Assembly: GCA_016713965.1 (NCBI GenBank)
Contig: JADJOC010000007.1
Coordinates: 149,710-213,709, forward strand
Direction: 5' to 3'
Length of the DNA: 64,000 nt
Source of the DNA: Chitinophagaceae bacterium
GTDB lineage: Bacteria; Bacteroidota; Bacteroidia; Chitinophagales; Chitinophagaceae
Shown: positions 28,072 through 40,943 of the stretch, one piece after another
How the letters are laid out: each line of letters opens with the position of its first letter
How positions within the stretch are numbered: position 1 is the stretch's first letter
Made by a program: the position numbers and the translations under genes
Notes under the pieces: model-generated
The model's database searches: none
Seen by the model: only the letters and a program-made list of their open reading frames with translations
Told to the model about the DNA's origin: nothing

Positions 28072-29343
28072 TTATTTTTTTTCTTTATAAAAACCTTTAA
28101 ATATTAACCGGAGATTCTGATCGTAAGTAAAATAATTATACAGCCAGTTGCTGAATACAAAAAACCTGTTTTTTACGCCCAATATCAACATTAAATGAAG
28201 GCCCATCCATATCATCCAGGCAAAAAAACCACCAAAATGTAATTTAGGTTTTGGTACATCTACTACCGCTAAATTTCTGCCTACGGTAGCCATGCTGCCT
28301 TTATCATTATATACAAATTCTTCCAGCAATGCTGCGCTGCTTTTCATTTCTATCCTTCGTAAATTTTGGGATACCATATCTGCCTGCTGCATGGCTACTG
28401 GTGCTACTTGCGGATGACCATTTGGATAAGAGGGTTCTTCCATATAAGCTACATCCCCTAATGCTAAAATATTATTGTACCCCATTACACGGCACATCCT
28501 GTCTACTTTAATACGGTTGCCCCGGCTTACCAAATCTTTATTAATGCCTTCGGGCACATTTCCTTTAATGCCTGCCGCCCATATCACCATGGCAGTGGGT
28601 ATTGTTTCGCCACTTTGCAAGGTTACAATCTTGCCATTATAATCTTTTAAAATAGTATTGGTTAATACTTTAACACCAAGCTTTTGTAAATACTGCAATG
28701 ATTGTGCGCTGGATTTTTCACTCATTGCAGCCAGTATCTTCCCTGTGCCTTCCAGCAAATAAATATTCATTTTGGTAAAATCCAGTTCAGGATAATCTTT
28801 TGGCAATACATATTTCCTCATATCAGCAATAGCACCGCCCAACTCTACACCCGTTGCGCCTCCACCTACTACTACAATATTCATTAAAGCCTGCAATTCC
28901 TGGGCATCTTTGGCTGACAATGCATCTTCAAAATTTTGTAATAACCTATGCCTTAATTGTAATGCTTCAACGGTGCTCTTCATCGGGAAGGCATTTTCCA
29001 TTACTGCTGCATTACCAAAAAAATTGGTATCAGCACCTGTAGAAATTACCAGGTAATCATAATCAAATGATCCTATATTGGTAAGTACTGTATTTTGTTC
29101 AGGGTTAATCCGGGTAACTTCTGCCATCCTGAACCGCACATTCTTACTTTTTTGAAAAACTTTTCTCAGGGGAAAAGAAATATTACTGGCATCCAGGCCT
29201 GCGGTAGCCACCTGGTAGAATAAAGGTTGAAACTGGTGATAGTTAAATTTATCAATTAAAGTAATGTGAAATCCCGGCTTATTGTTAAGGTTCCTGGCTA
29301 ATCGTAATCCACCAAATCCGCCCCCAATTATGATAAGTTTCAT
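28072..29343 (-). CDS. Type II NADH:quinone dehydrogenase (NDH-2 like)
   Basis: 423 residues, intact. FAD site LIIIGGGFGGLRLARNL at residues 2-18, NAD site NIVVVGGGATGVELGGAI near 160, and the second FAD motif NNILALGDVAYM near 295. The C-terminal part has a hydrophobic segment (GFFAWMIWMGLHLMLILGV) that would anchor it to the inner membrane. It passes electrons from NADH to quinone without pumping protons. It is a single gene divergent from the toxin locus. Confidence 0.9.
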   Translation of the reverse strand: MKLIIIGGGFGGLRLARNLNNKPGFHITLIDKFNYHQFQPLFYQVATAGLDASNISFPLRKVFQKSKNVRFRMAEVTRINPEQNTVLTNIGSFDYDYLVISTGADTNFFGNAAVMENAFPMKSTVEALQLRHRLLQNFEDALSAKDAQELQALMNIVVVGGGATGVELGGAIADMRKYVLPKDYPELDFTKMNIYLLEGTGKILAAMSEKSSAQSLQYLQKLGVKVLTNTILKDYNGKIVTLQSGETIPTAMVIWAAGIKGNVPEGINKDLVSRGNRIKVDRMCRVMGYNNILALGDVAYMEEPSYPNGHPQVAPVAMQQADMVSQNLRRIEMKSSAALLEEFVYNDKGSMATVGRNLAVVDVPKPKLHFGGFFAWMIWMGLHLMLILGVKNRFFVFSNWLYNYFTYDQNLRLIFKGFYKEKK

Positions 29344-29666
29344 ATATAAACATTTATATTATAAAGATACGGAATTTTCAATATTTTTTGAAAATATCAT
29401 AAATTATTAACCAATTAAATTTTTATTAATTAAGCCCGTAAATAATTTTCTTATTATCTATAACATGCTGATAATAAATATATAAAAGCATTAACCGGTT
29501 ATTAGAAGAAAAACAACATAAAATGGGGAGGAAAACACCATTGCTATTACAAATAGATTGCAGATATTTGCAATCTGTTAATTTTTTATTAAAATTTAAT
29601 TCACCTACGAAAACTAAAATACTATATAAAACACCTGATAGATTCCGGGTTCAATGTGCATTGCTT

Positions 29667-32087
29667 ATGATTTTTTTACGGTTTTTAATATTAATTCTAT
29701 TAATAGCAACTACTACTTATTGCTGTGTTGGGCAGCACTCATATGGCTATTTACCAGAACAACAAACTGGATCTGGGTTTACTAGTTCAAATAAAATTAG
29801 CTTACAGATATCTGATTCCGTATTGCTCATATTTGGTATTTGTAAATATAAAAATGTAGTATTATTAAATACTGAAAAGTATGATAGTGCCGTACCTATT
29901 GTAATAAAACCGGCAAAACAAGAAGCTGCTGCTCCTTTTATTAAAGTGCATGGTAATATTTTATATGATTTTTCTTATCGGAGTTATATAGATACCCCTT
30001 TTGCCCAAAGCGGACTAACCCAGCACCTGGTACAAACCTCCCTGAATTTTTTAATAAAAGATAAATACCCGGTCAGGATGATTTTATCCAATCGCAGCAG
30101 CAATTCTCCTTATTTTAAAAATATTACTGATGTAAATGTGCAATTTAATCGGTACCAGTTATTAGATAATATAAAAGAAAATCTAAAAACAAAAGCAACA
30201 GATATAGTAAATAAAGATGCGCTGCTAAAAGCAGAAGAACATTATAAAAATAAATTAGAACAGGTTAAAGAATTAAAAACCTGGCTCAATAATACAGCAA
30301 GGATACAGGAATTAATAGAAGAAAAGGAAAATGAGTTAAATAAAAGGATTGCTTTAGCATCAAAGCCTTCATTAGCTGATATTAATGCCAGGATAAATGC
30401 CCCTGGCTGGCCGGCATATTCTCCGGGAGCATAAGCAAAAAGGTTCGTTGCCAAATCGGTGGAAAATATCATTTTAACAAAAGCAGAAACAGCTACAGAT
30501 ACTTTAGGTCATATTAAAGAAGAACTGGCTGCAAAAGCCATAACCCAGGTAGACACGACTTTACAAAGCGAAAAATATAATAAGGCAGCAGAAAAATTTA
30601 CTGCAAAAAAAGAAGAGTTGGAAAAGCTTGAAGCAGAGCTTAAGCAGTATAGCGATACCATTAAAAAAATAAAGAAAAGCACACAGGATTCGATCAACGC
30701 TATTAAAAAAGAAATCAATAGTCTTAGTCACACAGCCGGTCTGCTGGCATTCATGAAAAAAAATATTGCAAAGAATGAGCTGACGAAAGCACAAAAATTA
30801 CTACTTTCTATTAATAAAATAGGTATCGGCAGGGGATGGGTGGATTATTCAGAATTAACTGTAAAAAATATATCACTAACTGGCGGAAATATAGAAATAA
30901 ACCCATTTCCATTTTATTTTGCTTTTGCTGCAGGAAAAGTTAATTATCGGTTCCGGGATTTTATCATTAAAAATAATGCGTTGCCAAATCAATCTTTATA
31001 CCTAGTAAGGGCCGGTGTGGGACAAAAAGAAAAAAATAATTTTATCATAACATTTTATAACGGAAAAAAATCGCTGTTAAATTACACACCATCTAATATG
31101 GCTGCAGTACAAAGAGTGCTGGGTATTTCTGCAGAGGCAAGAATGACTATAAATGAAAATAATTATATTATTGCTGAAATTGCAAAATCATCATTTAACA
31201 ATAATGCAAATGCCCAACCTGCTCAATCTGATTTAATTAAAAAAGCATTTAATTTAAAAATACATACCAATGAGGCGTATAGCATAAAATTATTCAGTCA
31301 GAATTTGCAAACAAATACCAGACTTACCGCTTATTATAGAAAAACAGGCGAAAATTTTCAATCCTTTAATTTATATCCCATTAATATAAATCAGGATGCA
31401 TGGCTGGTAAAAGTTAACCAGCAACTTTGGAAAAAAAGATTTAACCTTGAAGCTGCCGTAAGAAAAAATGATTTTATAAGCCCGATAGCTGCCCCGTCTT
31501 TTGCAAGCAAAACAATCTTTACATCCATACAGGCTTCATTAAAAATCCCTAAATATCCTTTTGTATCAATAGGATATTATCCCTCTTCACAATTATCAAT
31601 AAGCAATAATAATATATTGGTAGAAAATCAATACAATACCTTAAATGCCGTAGTCAGCCATAGTTACCAGTTAAAGCAAATTGGTATGAATACTAATGCT
31701 GTGCTGACAAAATTTTATAACAGCAGCAGTGATACCGCTTTTATTTACTTTAATGCATCAAGCTATACTATCAACCATAGCATCTTTTTATCTCAATTAA
31801 TGATACAAAGCAGTGCCGCATTAACACAACAACAAAATCTGCACCTGCTTACTTTGGAACAATTAATCAGTTATCAATTTAAAAACAAATTAACCTTATC
31901 GGGGAGTTTTAAATGGAACAGGTTAAATAAAAACGAAAGCCTGCTGGGTGGTACAGCTGGTTTAAATCTATATATAAATAAGTTAGGAACAATACAATTA
32001 AATTATGATAAAACTTATTTGCCCGGTTATAATAGAACTTTAATGCCGGTGGATATGGGCAAAGTAAATTTTTTATCGTGTTTTTAA
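29667..32087 (+). CDS. Outer-membrane-like protein with coiled coil, first gene of the RHS locus (in-frame stop)
   Basis: Start chosen at the ATG at 29667 (MIFLRFLILILLIATTTY, signal peptide); the frame opens further up at 29523 without a signal. After about 250 residues a TAA at 30432-30434 interrupts the frame. The same frame continues as AKRFVAKSVENIILTKAE and on to 32087, so this is one protein of about 806 residues with a stop in place of a sense codon. Parts: an N-terminal strand domain (VHGNILYDFSYRSYID), a long charged coiled coil around residues 180-380, then alternating strands (LTAYYRKTGENFQSFNLYPI, GTIQLNYDKTYLPGYNRT) that look like a beta barrel. Inferred role: surface anchor or exporter for the RHS proteins downstream. 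Confidence 0.6.
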
Positions 32088-32097
32088 AATAAAAAAA

Positions 32098-33187
32098 ATG
32101 AAAAGATTATTTTTTATACTACTAATGTAGTCTGCCATACAGTTTAGCATGGCCCAGGTTATCTTACAACCAAATATACCTGTAGTGGGGTTAATTCAAA
32201 AAAATCAATTGTGGAACATTTTGGTAGTTAATAGTACCAACAGCCAGTTTGATTATTGCCGCCTTGAAATGGTGCTAAGCGACCGGGCTACCGGCCAGGA
32301 GGTATTGACAGCCAGTACGGGTCAATTTACGCTTCCTCCCGGTGCAAAACAATTAAATATAAATGCTTACCCCTGTTCAATATAATTACTTACTTACAAC
32401 AATGGATAATAGTTTACAAGGCCTTCTTCCTGCAGGTAATTATACAGTATGTTATGCATTAAGGAACACTGGTATAAAGGAAACTAACCTTGCGGAAGAA
32501 TGTATTCAGTTTGATACTGAACCATTAACTCCGCCATTTTTAATACTGCCTGCCGATAGCTCAATTTTGGAAAATGCCCCGGCCCAGTTTTCATGGATAC
32601 CACCAACACCAAATGGTATGTTTGCCAAACTCAGGTACGAAATTTTAATTACTGCAATAAATGATGGACAAAGCCCTGGAGAGGCTTTACAGGAAAATAT
32701 CCCGTTTTTTTCAGATGGTAACTTGTATACCAATTTACTAAACTATCCAAGCTCTGCTACAACTTTTAATAAAGATAAATGGTATGCCTGGCAGGTAGTG
32801 GCAAGAGATGATAAAAATTATGCAGGAAAATCAGAAGTATGGGTTTTTAAAATAAATAACAGCCCTGAAACAAAAATTATTGCTCAAATGCCATTTGTAA
32901 AAATGAAAAAAAACAACCCCGAAAAAGGGATTGCTCCCAACGGGGTTTTAAAAGTATCTTATATCAATGAAACAGCTGATAATGCTGCAATCATTAAAAT
33001 TATTGATATGGCCAACTCACTAAAAGCATCTCCACAGTTTAGCATAACATTAAAACCAGGAGAAAATCTTATCGAATATAATTTAAAGAAAATTATGCAA
33101 TTACAGGAGGGTAAGGTATATGAAGCCCAGCTAATCAATGCAAGGCAGGAAAAGTGGATCATGCAATTTGAGCACCATCAATACTAA
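32098..33187 (+). CDS. Secreted beta-sandwich protein of the RHS locus (in-frame stop, frameshift)
   Basis: Start ATG at 32098 (MKRLFFILLM), then a TAG at 32128 inside the signal peptide, then SAIQFSMAQVILQPNIPVVG. A frameshift near 32375 joins this to VQYNYLLTTMDNSLQGLLPAG. The rest has domains with fibronectin-like patterns (TPPFLILPADSSILENAPAQ, FSWIPPTPNGMFAKLRYEIL, WYAWQVVARDDKNYAGKSEV). The total is about 363 residues. It lies 11 bases after the outer-membrane-like gene and 64 bases before the giant RHS-like gene, so it is in the same operon. Probably periplasmic or extracellular. Function unknown. Confidence 0.6.
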
Positions 33188-33250
33188 TAAAAAAAACTTC
33201 AAAACTAACCTGACGGACTTTAAAGATTAATCTGAATAAATTATTTATAT

Positions 33251-34340
33251 ATGCTGAATAAACTATCTGCACGGTATCAAAAAGAAATAGCCTTATCTTT
33301 TATTTCGCTGTTTTTTATATCAGGATTAAGTTCACTAAAAGCGCAAACTTTTCTTGTTGTTACAAATCATGCTAATAATATTGCATATAATTATTTTGCT
33401 ACGGCAAATAAGAAAAATACAAGGCATAAAACTTTTAAAAAAGTTACTGCAAAAAACGAGACTAATAAAGTCAACAAGGTAAAAGTACCGCAACCAATAT
33501 ATAATCAATCGCAAAAACAAATAACAAAAAAAATAAAATTTGAACCAGGTAACGCTCCACAATTGCTTACCGGTGGCCCGGGCCAGCCTGAAATGAGTGC
33601 TTTTAAACCAGTGGGTGCAGATAATATGGTATCAACATTTACAGGCGATTTTTCTTATAACATTCCTTTGCTGGATGTTGGTGGTTATCCTGTAAATATG
33701 TTTTATAATAGTGGGATTACTATGGACCAGGAAGCCAGTTGGGTTGGATTAGGCTGGAATATCAATCCCGGAACTGTTATGCGGAATATGCGTGGCCTGC
33801 CCGATGATTTTAATGGTGATGATACAATAATAAAAAGACAAAGCATGCGCCCCGACCAGACCTGGGGAGTTTCGGGTGGAGCAGGATTAAAATTTGCCGG
33901 TTACCCGATGATAGGCATAGGCCTTAGTTTAAATGCCGGGGTTTCGTTTAATAATAAATTGGGCATAGCGTTAGAAGCAGGCATACACCCCTCACTTAGT
34001 ATTTCAACAAAAGTTGCAGAAGAAAAAACTGCTGCACTTTCCTTTTGGTGCCAACCTGAGTGTAAATTCACGTTCTGGTGCAGCCGTAACTCCGTCTATT
34101 AATTTATCATTAACTAAAAAAGAAGGGGAATATGGCACTAAAGCTTCTTTAGGCACAAGTTTTACGCAACACTCACGTATGGGCATCACCGCCATGCACC
34201 TTGATGCAGGTGTAAGTAAATCCAGGACTATTGAAAGGATGAAAACAGATGGAAGCGTAGAAACTGAGACAGGTACAGGATCCTGGGTGCGCTTAATTCA
34301 AGCATTTCTTTTGCTTACCCTACAATCACACCTTCTATAA
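33251..34340 (+). CDS. Giant RHS-like protein 1, N-terminal part
   Basis: First part of a protein of about 2,500 residues running to 40928 in several frames. The signal region is ALSFISLFFISGLSSLKAQ, then a basic linker. Next comes the conserved Bacteroidota segment STFTGDFSYNIPLLDVGGYP, YNSGITMDQEASWVGLGWNI and NPGTVMRNMRGLPDDFNGDD, which begins the RHS/SpvB-like shell in these proteins. The frame breaks near 34040 (33251-34102 into 34014-34340) and again near 34290-34396, where SISFAYPTITPSIKNIYTR reads in the other frame. Confidence 0.68.
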
Positions 34341-34395
34341 AAAATATTTATACACGCAGCAGCTATAATTTGTCTTTTTCCGTAGGGTTCAAAAC

Positions 34396-36126
34396 GTGGG
34401 ATTAAACCCCCACGCAAAAATTGCAGGTTATTACACTGAAACTAAAATTCATCCTGACGACCAGGAAACCAGGCATCCTGCCTATGGCATGTTAAATTAT
34501 CAAAAATCTAACGGAAAGCCTGATGCTTTGCTGGATTTTAACAGGGCTAACGATGGCGTATATACGCCTGCTTCTCCAGCCATCGCCATGCCGGTATATA
34601 CTTACGATGTTTTTAACGTTACTGGCGAAGGTACCGGTGGTTCATTTAAGGCTACCCGTGGAGACCTGGGTTTTATGAGGGACGCAAGAACAGAAACAAA
34701 AGATGATGATGCCAGCCTGGGCCTTGATTTGGGTTTTGGTAATGTTGTACATGGTGGTGCAGAATTTAGCTACGCTCATACACCATCAACAGTTGGGGCG
34801 TGGGAAGTTAATAATATGGCTAAAGATGTATTTAGTTTTAAAGAAAACAAAGAGAATTACCAGTCGGTTTATTTTAAAAACCCCGGTGAAAAAACAATTC
34901 CTGATGCTGTATTCCAAAATGCAATTGGCAATGATACACTCGTACGCCTTAAAATGTCAAATACAGGGTCAGGAACTCCACTGTTGCTACCCAATATTAT
35001 TAAATACGATGATAACAAAAATAATGTAGGAGAAAAATTGCTTACCGCAGCATCAGTGATAAAAAATAACAGGGATAAACGCACCCAGGTTATAAATTTT
35101 TTAACGGCTGAAGAAGCTGAAAGGGTTGGCTTTGATAAAAATATCTATTCTTATAATCCTGATGAAAGTAAAATAGTTTTTTCAGCTTGTGGTGATAAGT
35201 CAATAGAACCGATTAACCGCTATGCCGGTTATCGAAAATCCAATCATATTTCTGAAATAGATGTTTTAGGAACAGATGGGCGCAAGTATGTATATGGCAT
35301 TCCCGTTTATAATACAAAGCAGGTTGATGTAACATTTAACATAAATAACGGGGATAAAAATACTTCAAAAAGCAAATACAATCCTGGCATTGATGATACC
35401 ACAGGGAATAAACATGGCCGTGACTGGTTTATGGAGCAGCAGCAAATGCCTGCATACACGCATTCCTATTTATTAACTGCATTGTTATCACCAAATTATG
35501 TAGACCTAACCGGTAATGGAATTAGTGAAGATGATATGGGTGATGGCATCAAATTCAATTATTCAAAATTCAGTAATGGATATAAATGGCGGACACCTGT
35601 CGGCGATAAAGTAGCCACGTATAGTGAAGGCCTTAAAACAGATGATAAAGATGATAAAGCACACTATGTATATGGTGAAAGGGAAATGTGGCATTTATAT
35701 TCGATAGAATCAAAAAATATGGTAGCCCGTTTTTATGTAAAAAATGAACGGAAAGATGGCAGGCAGGTACAAAATCAATCAGGGATGTTGGATAATGCAT
35801 GGGGTATGCAGCGACTGGATAAAATATGTTTGTACTCAAAAGGTGATTTATTAAAACTAGGAGATAAAGCAAAACCGATCAAAACAGTACAATTTTTTCA
35901 GAGCTATAAATTATGTAAGAATACTGATGGTACAACCAACAGCCTGCTTAATGAAGGCAAACTTACTTTAGACAGCATTTGGTTTACTTATAACAACAAT
36001 GTAAAAAAAGCAAAAAGCAAGTATGTATTTTATTATCCGCAGGATAAAACCCCAATTATAATTATAATGATAATGACAGGTGGGGCAATTATAAACCAGC
36101 CGCAGGCAATAATCCGGGTGGGCTAA
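34396..36126 (+). CDS. Giant RHS-like protein 1, second part
   Basis: A 576-residue piece continuing the same protein (LNPHAKIAGYYTETKIHPDD). Long runs of strands and polar loops, for example GRKYVYGIPVYNTKQVDVTF, HSYLLTALLSPNYVDLTGNG and DDMGDGIKFNYSKFSNGYKW. The phrase DLTGNGISEDDMGDGIKF resembles beta-propeller/FG-GAP-like segments of SpvB/TcaC-type proteins. It breaks near 36050 in an AT-rich stretch and continues as NYKPAAGNNPGGLSNADYPY in the next frame. Confidence 0.65.
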   Translation: MGLNPHAKIAGYYTETKIHPDDQETRHPAYGMLNYQKSNGKPDALLDFNRANDGVYTPASPAIAMPVYTYDVFNVTGEGTGGSFKATRGDLGFMRDARTETKDDDASLGLDLGFGNVVHGGAEFSYAHTPSTVGAWEVNNMAKDVFSFKENKENYQSVYFKNPGEKTIPDAVFQNAIGNDTLVRLKMSNTGSGTPLLLPNIIKYDDNKNNVGEKLLTAASVIKNNRDKRTQVINFLTAEEAERVGFDKNIYSYNPDESKIVFSACGDKSIEPINRYAGYRKSNHISEIDVLGTDGRKYVYGIPVYNTKQVDVTFNINNGDKNTSKSKYNPGIDDTTGNKHGRDWFMEQQQMPAYTHSYLLTALLSPNYVDLTGNGISEDDMGDGIKFNYSKFSNGYKWRTPVGDKVATYSEGLKTDDKDDKAHYVYGEREMWHLYSIESKNMVARFYVKNERKDGRQVQNQSGMLDNAWGMQRLDKICLYSKGDLLKLGDKAKPIKTVQFFQSYKLCKNTDGTTNSLLNEGKLTLDSIWFTYNNNVKKAKSKYVFYYPQDKTPIIIIMIMTGGAIINQPQAIIRVG

Positions 36127-36286
36127 GCAATGCAGATTACCCTTATACGGTGCAGGATAAATCCAAAGCAGATAAATATGCTGCGGCATGGACAATGAAC
36201 AAAATTTTATTACCCTCAGGTGGTGTAATTAATGTAGAATATGAAGCTGATGATTATGCATATGTACAAAATAAAAAGCAGCAGGT

Positions 36287-38597
36287 ATGTGCCAAATTGT
36301 AGGTTTTAGCAATACAAAAGCACCCAATGCCATACAGCAAACCAATAAGACTTTATACCAGGGAAATACTGAATATAATTATATATATATCAAACTTCCG
36401 CTTGCAATTACAGGCAATACGGCTGTAGAAAAGCAAAAAGAATTAACTGCACGGTATTTTGAAAATACCAAACAACTGTATATGAAACTGGCAGTGAAAA
36501 TGCCGGAAAAGCCGGGTATTGCCGGTAGTGAAATGATACCGGTGTATGCTGATATTGCCGAATACGGGCTTGTATCAGATGATATAGCTTATGTAAAAGT
36601 GCAGCAACTCGAAGGCGGAAGCACACCTATGGTGCAGCAGGCCTTGCAGTTTATCAAACACCAGTTACCAGGCAAAGCTTACCCCGGGTATGACATGAAA
36701 GATAATGGTGACAAAAAATCATTTGTATTGGCTTTGGCCGGGATGATGCAATCTATTGCGGCATTAAAGATGGGAGAAGATAATGCACTTAAATTAAGTT
36801 CAAAATGTAAGGAAGTAGAAACAAATAAATCTTTTGTAAGATTAACCCATCCCAATTTTAAAAAATATGGTGGTGGGCTAAGGGTAAAAAAAGTTATCCT
36901 TAATGATAACTGGAATAAAATGACCAGTCAGTATGAATCCACTTACGGACAGGAATATTTATATACCACTACAGAATTAATAAATGGAAAGCCAGCAGTA
37001 ATAAGCAGTGGTGTAGCTGCCTGGGAGCCATCGATAGGGAGTTACGAAAATCCCCACAAAGAGATCATGCGTTTTATGAACCACAATAAAGGCGGGCCGT
37101 ACGATTTTGGGGCAATAGAGATGCCGCTTGGTGAAATATTTTATCCATCTCCCATGGTGGGGTACAGCAGGGTGGAGGTATTATCCATTCACCGGGATAC
37201 CGTGAAAAACCTCCCTACACGGCAGGTAACGGAATTTTTTACAACAAAAGAATTTCCTTTTAAATCAGCACATACACCATTAACTGATCCTGAAGCTAAT
37301 GTAAAATATGAACCGAAAGCTATCCTGCAATTATTAAAGCTGGATATGAAAAAAGCAGTTACACAATCCCAAGGATTTTTAGTGGATATGAATGATATGA
37401 ACGGCAAAGTAAAAACACAATCCACTTATTCAGCTTTGGATTCATTAGTCCCTGTATCATTCACAGAAAGTTTTTATAATGTTGAAAAAGCTCCGGGAAA
37501 TACATATACATTCAACCATAATTTCCCTACAATAAATAGCCCGGAAGGCCTGTTAAATAATAGCCTCATCGGCAGGGATATTGAATTAATGGCAGATTTC
37601 AGGCAACACAAAACCGAAACAATCACTACAAACATCAGTGCTAATTTTGATTTTTTCTTTATTGGTATTTTCCCCATTCCACTTACCAACCTTTTGCAGC
37701 CTGTAATCTATGAAGGAATGACTTACCGGTCAGCTTCAATTTTAAAAGTAGTCAATCATTATGGCATATTAGATAGTGTGGTAAGTATTGACAAAGGCAG
37801 TATGGTAAGCACAAAAAATTTAGTGTACGATGCAGAAACCGGTAACCCTTTGCTTACCAGGACAAATAACGAGCATGATAAAGCTATATATAATTTCAGC
37901 TATCCTGCACACTGGGCATACAGTGGCATGGGGCCGGCATATAAAAATATAGATGCAGTATATGAAAATCTTACATTCCGACATGGCCTTTTAGAAAATA
38001 AAATTGACAAGAGCATTTTTGAAAGTGGTGATGAGATGTATGTGTTTACAGAAAAAAATAAAGGCCCGCTTAAAAAAGCACCATGCGATGTCCCTAAACT
38101 TTTTGATTTATACCTGCAAAAAAATACTGCAAATAAAATCTGGGCAGTTAACACAGCTAAAGTAGGTTCGCTTACCCCCCAGGTAGTGTTTATGGATGCT
38201 AACGGCAACCCGTATACGGCAGAGGGTAACCCTTAAAATTATAAGAAGCGGCCACCGTAATATGCTCGACCAAACTGTAGGTACGATCACAAGTATGAAT
38301 TACCCTGTTGTAAATAATAAACTGGTGTTTAATGATGCAACTAATATTATACAAACCAGTGCTGCCACCTTTAAAGATCATTGGCGGGTGGATAATGATT
38401 TTTATCTTTTCGATACCACTATTATGCAACCGATATATGCAAGAGTTAAAAAAAATAGCTATAATGGTTTATATCCTCTTAATGTAACTACGAATAAAAA
38501 AGGGGGGGATCCTTCTACCTATAGTTCGTCAGAAAATGAATTTCTACACCTTCATAAAAAAAAACAAAACCCGGACTTTTTAACCACTCCAATATAA
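36287..38597 (+). CDS. Giant RHS-like protein 1, third part
   Basis: Main frame 36287-38236 (649 residues), then 38196-38597. It carries LTHPNFKKYGGGLRVKKVIL and EYLYTTTELINGKPAVISSG with VAAWEPSIGSYENPHKEIMR, a block typical of these Bacteroidota proteins. DFFFIGIFPIPLTNLLQPVI follows. Later, SSVLDAETG-like wording is seen as NLVYDAETGNPLLTRTNNEH. The frame shifts near 38220 and 38590. I cannot assign separate enzymatic domains; it is probably a structural shell. Confidence 0.62.
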
Positions 38598-40137
38598 ATT
38601 TTACCAGGATTTGTATTATTTGACTTTAACAATAATCCCATACCAGCTAATGCTGCATTTTATAATGCATTTCTATCACTTTATTCACATTCAAATACAA
38701 TAATCAAAAAACCTTCAGCTGATCATCCCGGATTTCACACGATATTCTTTCCCCAGACTCCCTTTAAAACTGCAGAAATAAAATCATTAAAGCCAATGGT
38801 TTAATGCTAATGATTTTAATCAATGGGGCAAAACTTATTTTGCTACTGAACAAAACTTATCTGTACAATCAGCCATTATACCCCATGCAGTAGTTGGTAA
38901 TGAAAATTATCTATTAACAAATAATGGTCAGTTTGATGAAAAGCGTATTAATGTATCTAATATTATTATTGAGAATTTTGGATCAGTACTTAACAACAAT
39001 AATAAATTAGGCTTGCAATTAAGGCTTATGAATGATAATCCTCAAGGTAAAATACCAACAGAACAGTTTCAAAGGTGTTTTTGGGCAGATTATTACGATG
39101 GTAAGCACAATAATTCTTTTATAGAGCTTTCATACTACTATTATATTTGTGGTGATACTTCTATATCATATAATGATATGAATAATCCCGACCCTTATAT
39201 TAATACAATGGTTGAATGTAAACCAGTTGAAGTTGCAACCGGCATTTGCCGTTCTAAATTTACAAAAAAGGCCATCAACCCTTATGTTGAAGGTATCTTA
39301 GGTAACTGGCGTGTAGACAGCACTTATGCTTATTACGGTGACAGGAAAGAAACAGATCCCAATGCGCCAATAGATACCCGTATTGCCGGCACAATTACTA
39401 AATACCAAAATTTCTGGAATCTGGATAAAAATTATTTGCAACGCAATTATCCAGCCAAAGATGTATGGGTATGGAACAGCACCATTACACAATATAACCG
39501 CAAAGGTTATGAAATAGAAAACAAAGATCCTTTAGGCAGGTTTAATTCAGGTTTGTATGGCTACAACCAGCAATTGCCTGTTGCCGTAGCTAACAATGCC
39601 AGAGTACGGGAAGTAATGTTTGACGGGTTTGAAGATTATGATTACCAGACAGCACCAGGTTGTATTAGCTGTAAACCACACCGCCACGCAAATTTTAATG
39701 ATATTATTAATAGTATTGATCCTACACAAAGCCATACCGGCCGTTATAGCCTTAGGGTGGATGCAGGAAAAAACATTACGCTTGATGCACCGGTAACTAA
39801 TGTTGAAGAAGCGGATAAAGGTTATGGGTTAAGAGTAAAAGTGGATTCTACTGCATATAAAATTACAACCGTAACCCAAAAAGGCACAGGGCTTACCGCA
39901 AAATATCTAAAATATACCAAGAAAAATACCGACGCTAAAATGAAGGTTGAAGGAGATAATGCACTGGTAAATATTAATAATAATCCTGCTGCAATCACAC
40001 GGATAGACGCCGGTGTTAATCTCGGGCAGGCAAACGGTATGTATGCCCCTCCTTTTAGCTGGGGAAATTTTGTTACCAGGTGGAGAGGTTATTTACAAGC
40101 TCCGTCATCCGGCATGTATTCCTTTAGAGCAAAATAA
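38598..40137 (+). CDS. Giant RHS-like protein 1, fourth part with start of PA14 domain
   Basis: From 38598 the protein goes through two short frames (FVLFDFNNNPIPANAAFYNA, then FNQWGKTYFATEQNLSVQSA) into the frame 39013-40137. It contains VEGILGNWRVDSTYAYYGDR and KGYEIENKDPLGRFNSGLYG, then REVMFDGFEDYDYQ with a CISCKP pair and HTGRYSLRVDAGKNITLDAP, a carbohydrate-binding-like domain. The PA14 beta-barrel starts at TGLTAKYLKYTKKNTDAKMK (about 39900). A frameshift at 40130 interrupts the PA14 domain. Confidence 0.62.
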
Positions 40138-40928
40138 TGATGACCGGATAAGAGTTTGGATAAACGGGGTTTTAAAAATCAATCAATGGAATGGCCTTGG
40201 TGCCGGATACGCAGACATAAATTTAAATGTAGGCGAAGTATATAATATACAGGTTGATTATATGGATACCCACGCAGGTGGCATAGGCATGTTATCGTGG
40301 AAACAACCCGGTATGCCATCCTATTCATTAATACCTAAGGCGTGCTATACTCACTTAATGATTTGGCATTAACCAAAAATAACGTAGTAACCGTTACAAA
40401 CTGGTGTACTAAACTTGATTCTTCACAGGTATTTGCAAATGCATTAACAGATACCTTCTCTTTATTGCAAGGCAAAAAATGCTCTTAAGCGCCTGGGTAA
40501 AAGAAAATACGACTGATTGCAAATGCTCATCTTATGTAAAACAAAGCATCAGCATTATTTATGGCGGTAATAAAACAACAGAAAACTTTAAACCAACCGG
40601 AAATATTATTGAAGGCTGGCAGCGCTACGAATCTGAGTTTATCATTCCTGCAGATGCAAAATCAATACAAGTGCAATTTGAAAATAACAATGACGGGGCA
40701 CCCGTATTCTTTGATGACGTACGCATTAATCCTTTTAATGCAAATGTAAAAAGCTTTATTTATCACTCATCCAATCTCCGCCTTACATCGGAACTGGATG
40801 AAAACAACTATGCAAGCTTTTATGAATATGATGATGATGGTACACTTATAAGGGTGAAAAAAGAAACCAGCAAAGGCATAAAAACCATTACAGAAACAAG
40901 AAGCGCTATGCAAAAAGCTATTCAATAA
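40138..40928 (+). CDS. Giant RHS-like protein 1, C-terminal part
   Basis: Completes the PA14 domain in the next frame (DDRIRVWINGVLKINQWNGL, GEVYNIQVDYMDTHAGGIGM). After a shift near 40350 it continues with a jelly-roll domain (LLSAWVKENTTDCKCSSYVK, FEIPADAK-like FIIPADAKSIQVQFEN). It closes with SNLRLTSELDENNYASFYEY and DDDGTLIRVKKETSKGIKTI, an RHS/YD-type end, at 40928. PA14 domains bind sugars, so this may be the surface-binding part. No toxin domain follows: the protein ends 15 bases before the next gene. Confidence 0.65.
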
Positions 40929-40943
40929 AATAAAATAACCAAC

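Noticed and set aside
16492..32130. Alternative genetic code (stop codon reassignment)
   Set aside because: All three stops appear in frame once or twice, while UGA, UAG and UAA also end intact genes such as efp, dnaK and xerD; errors are simpler.
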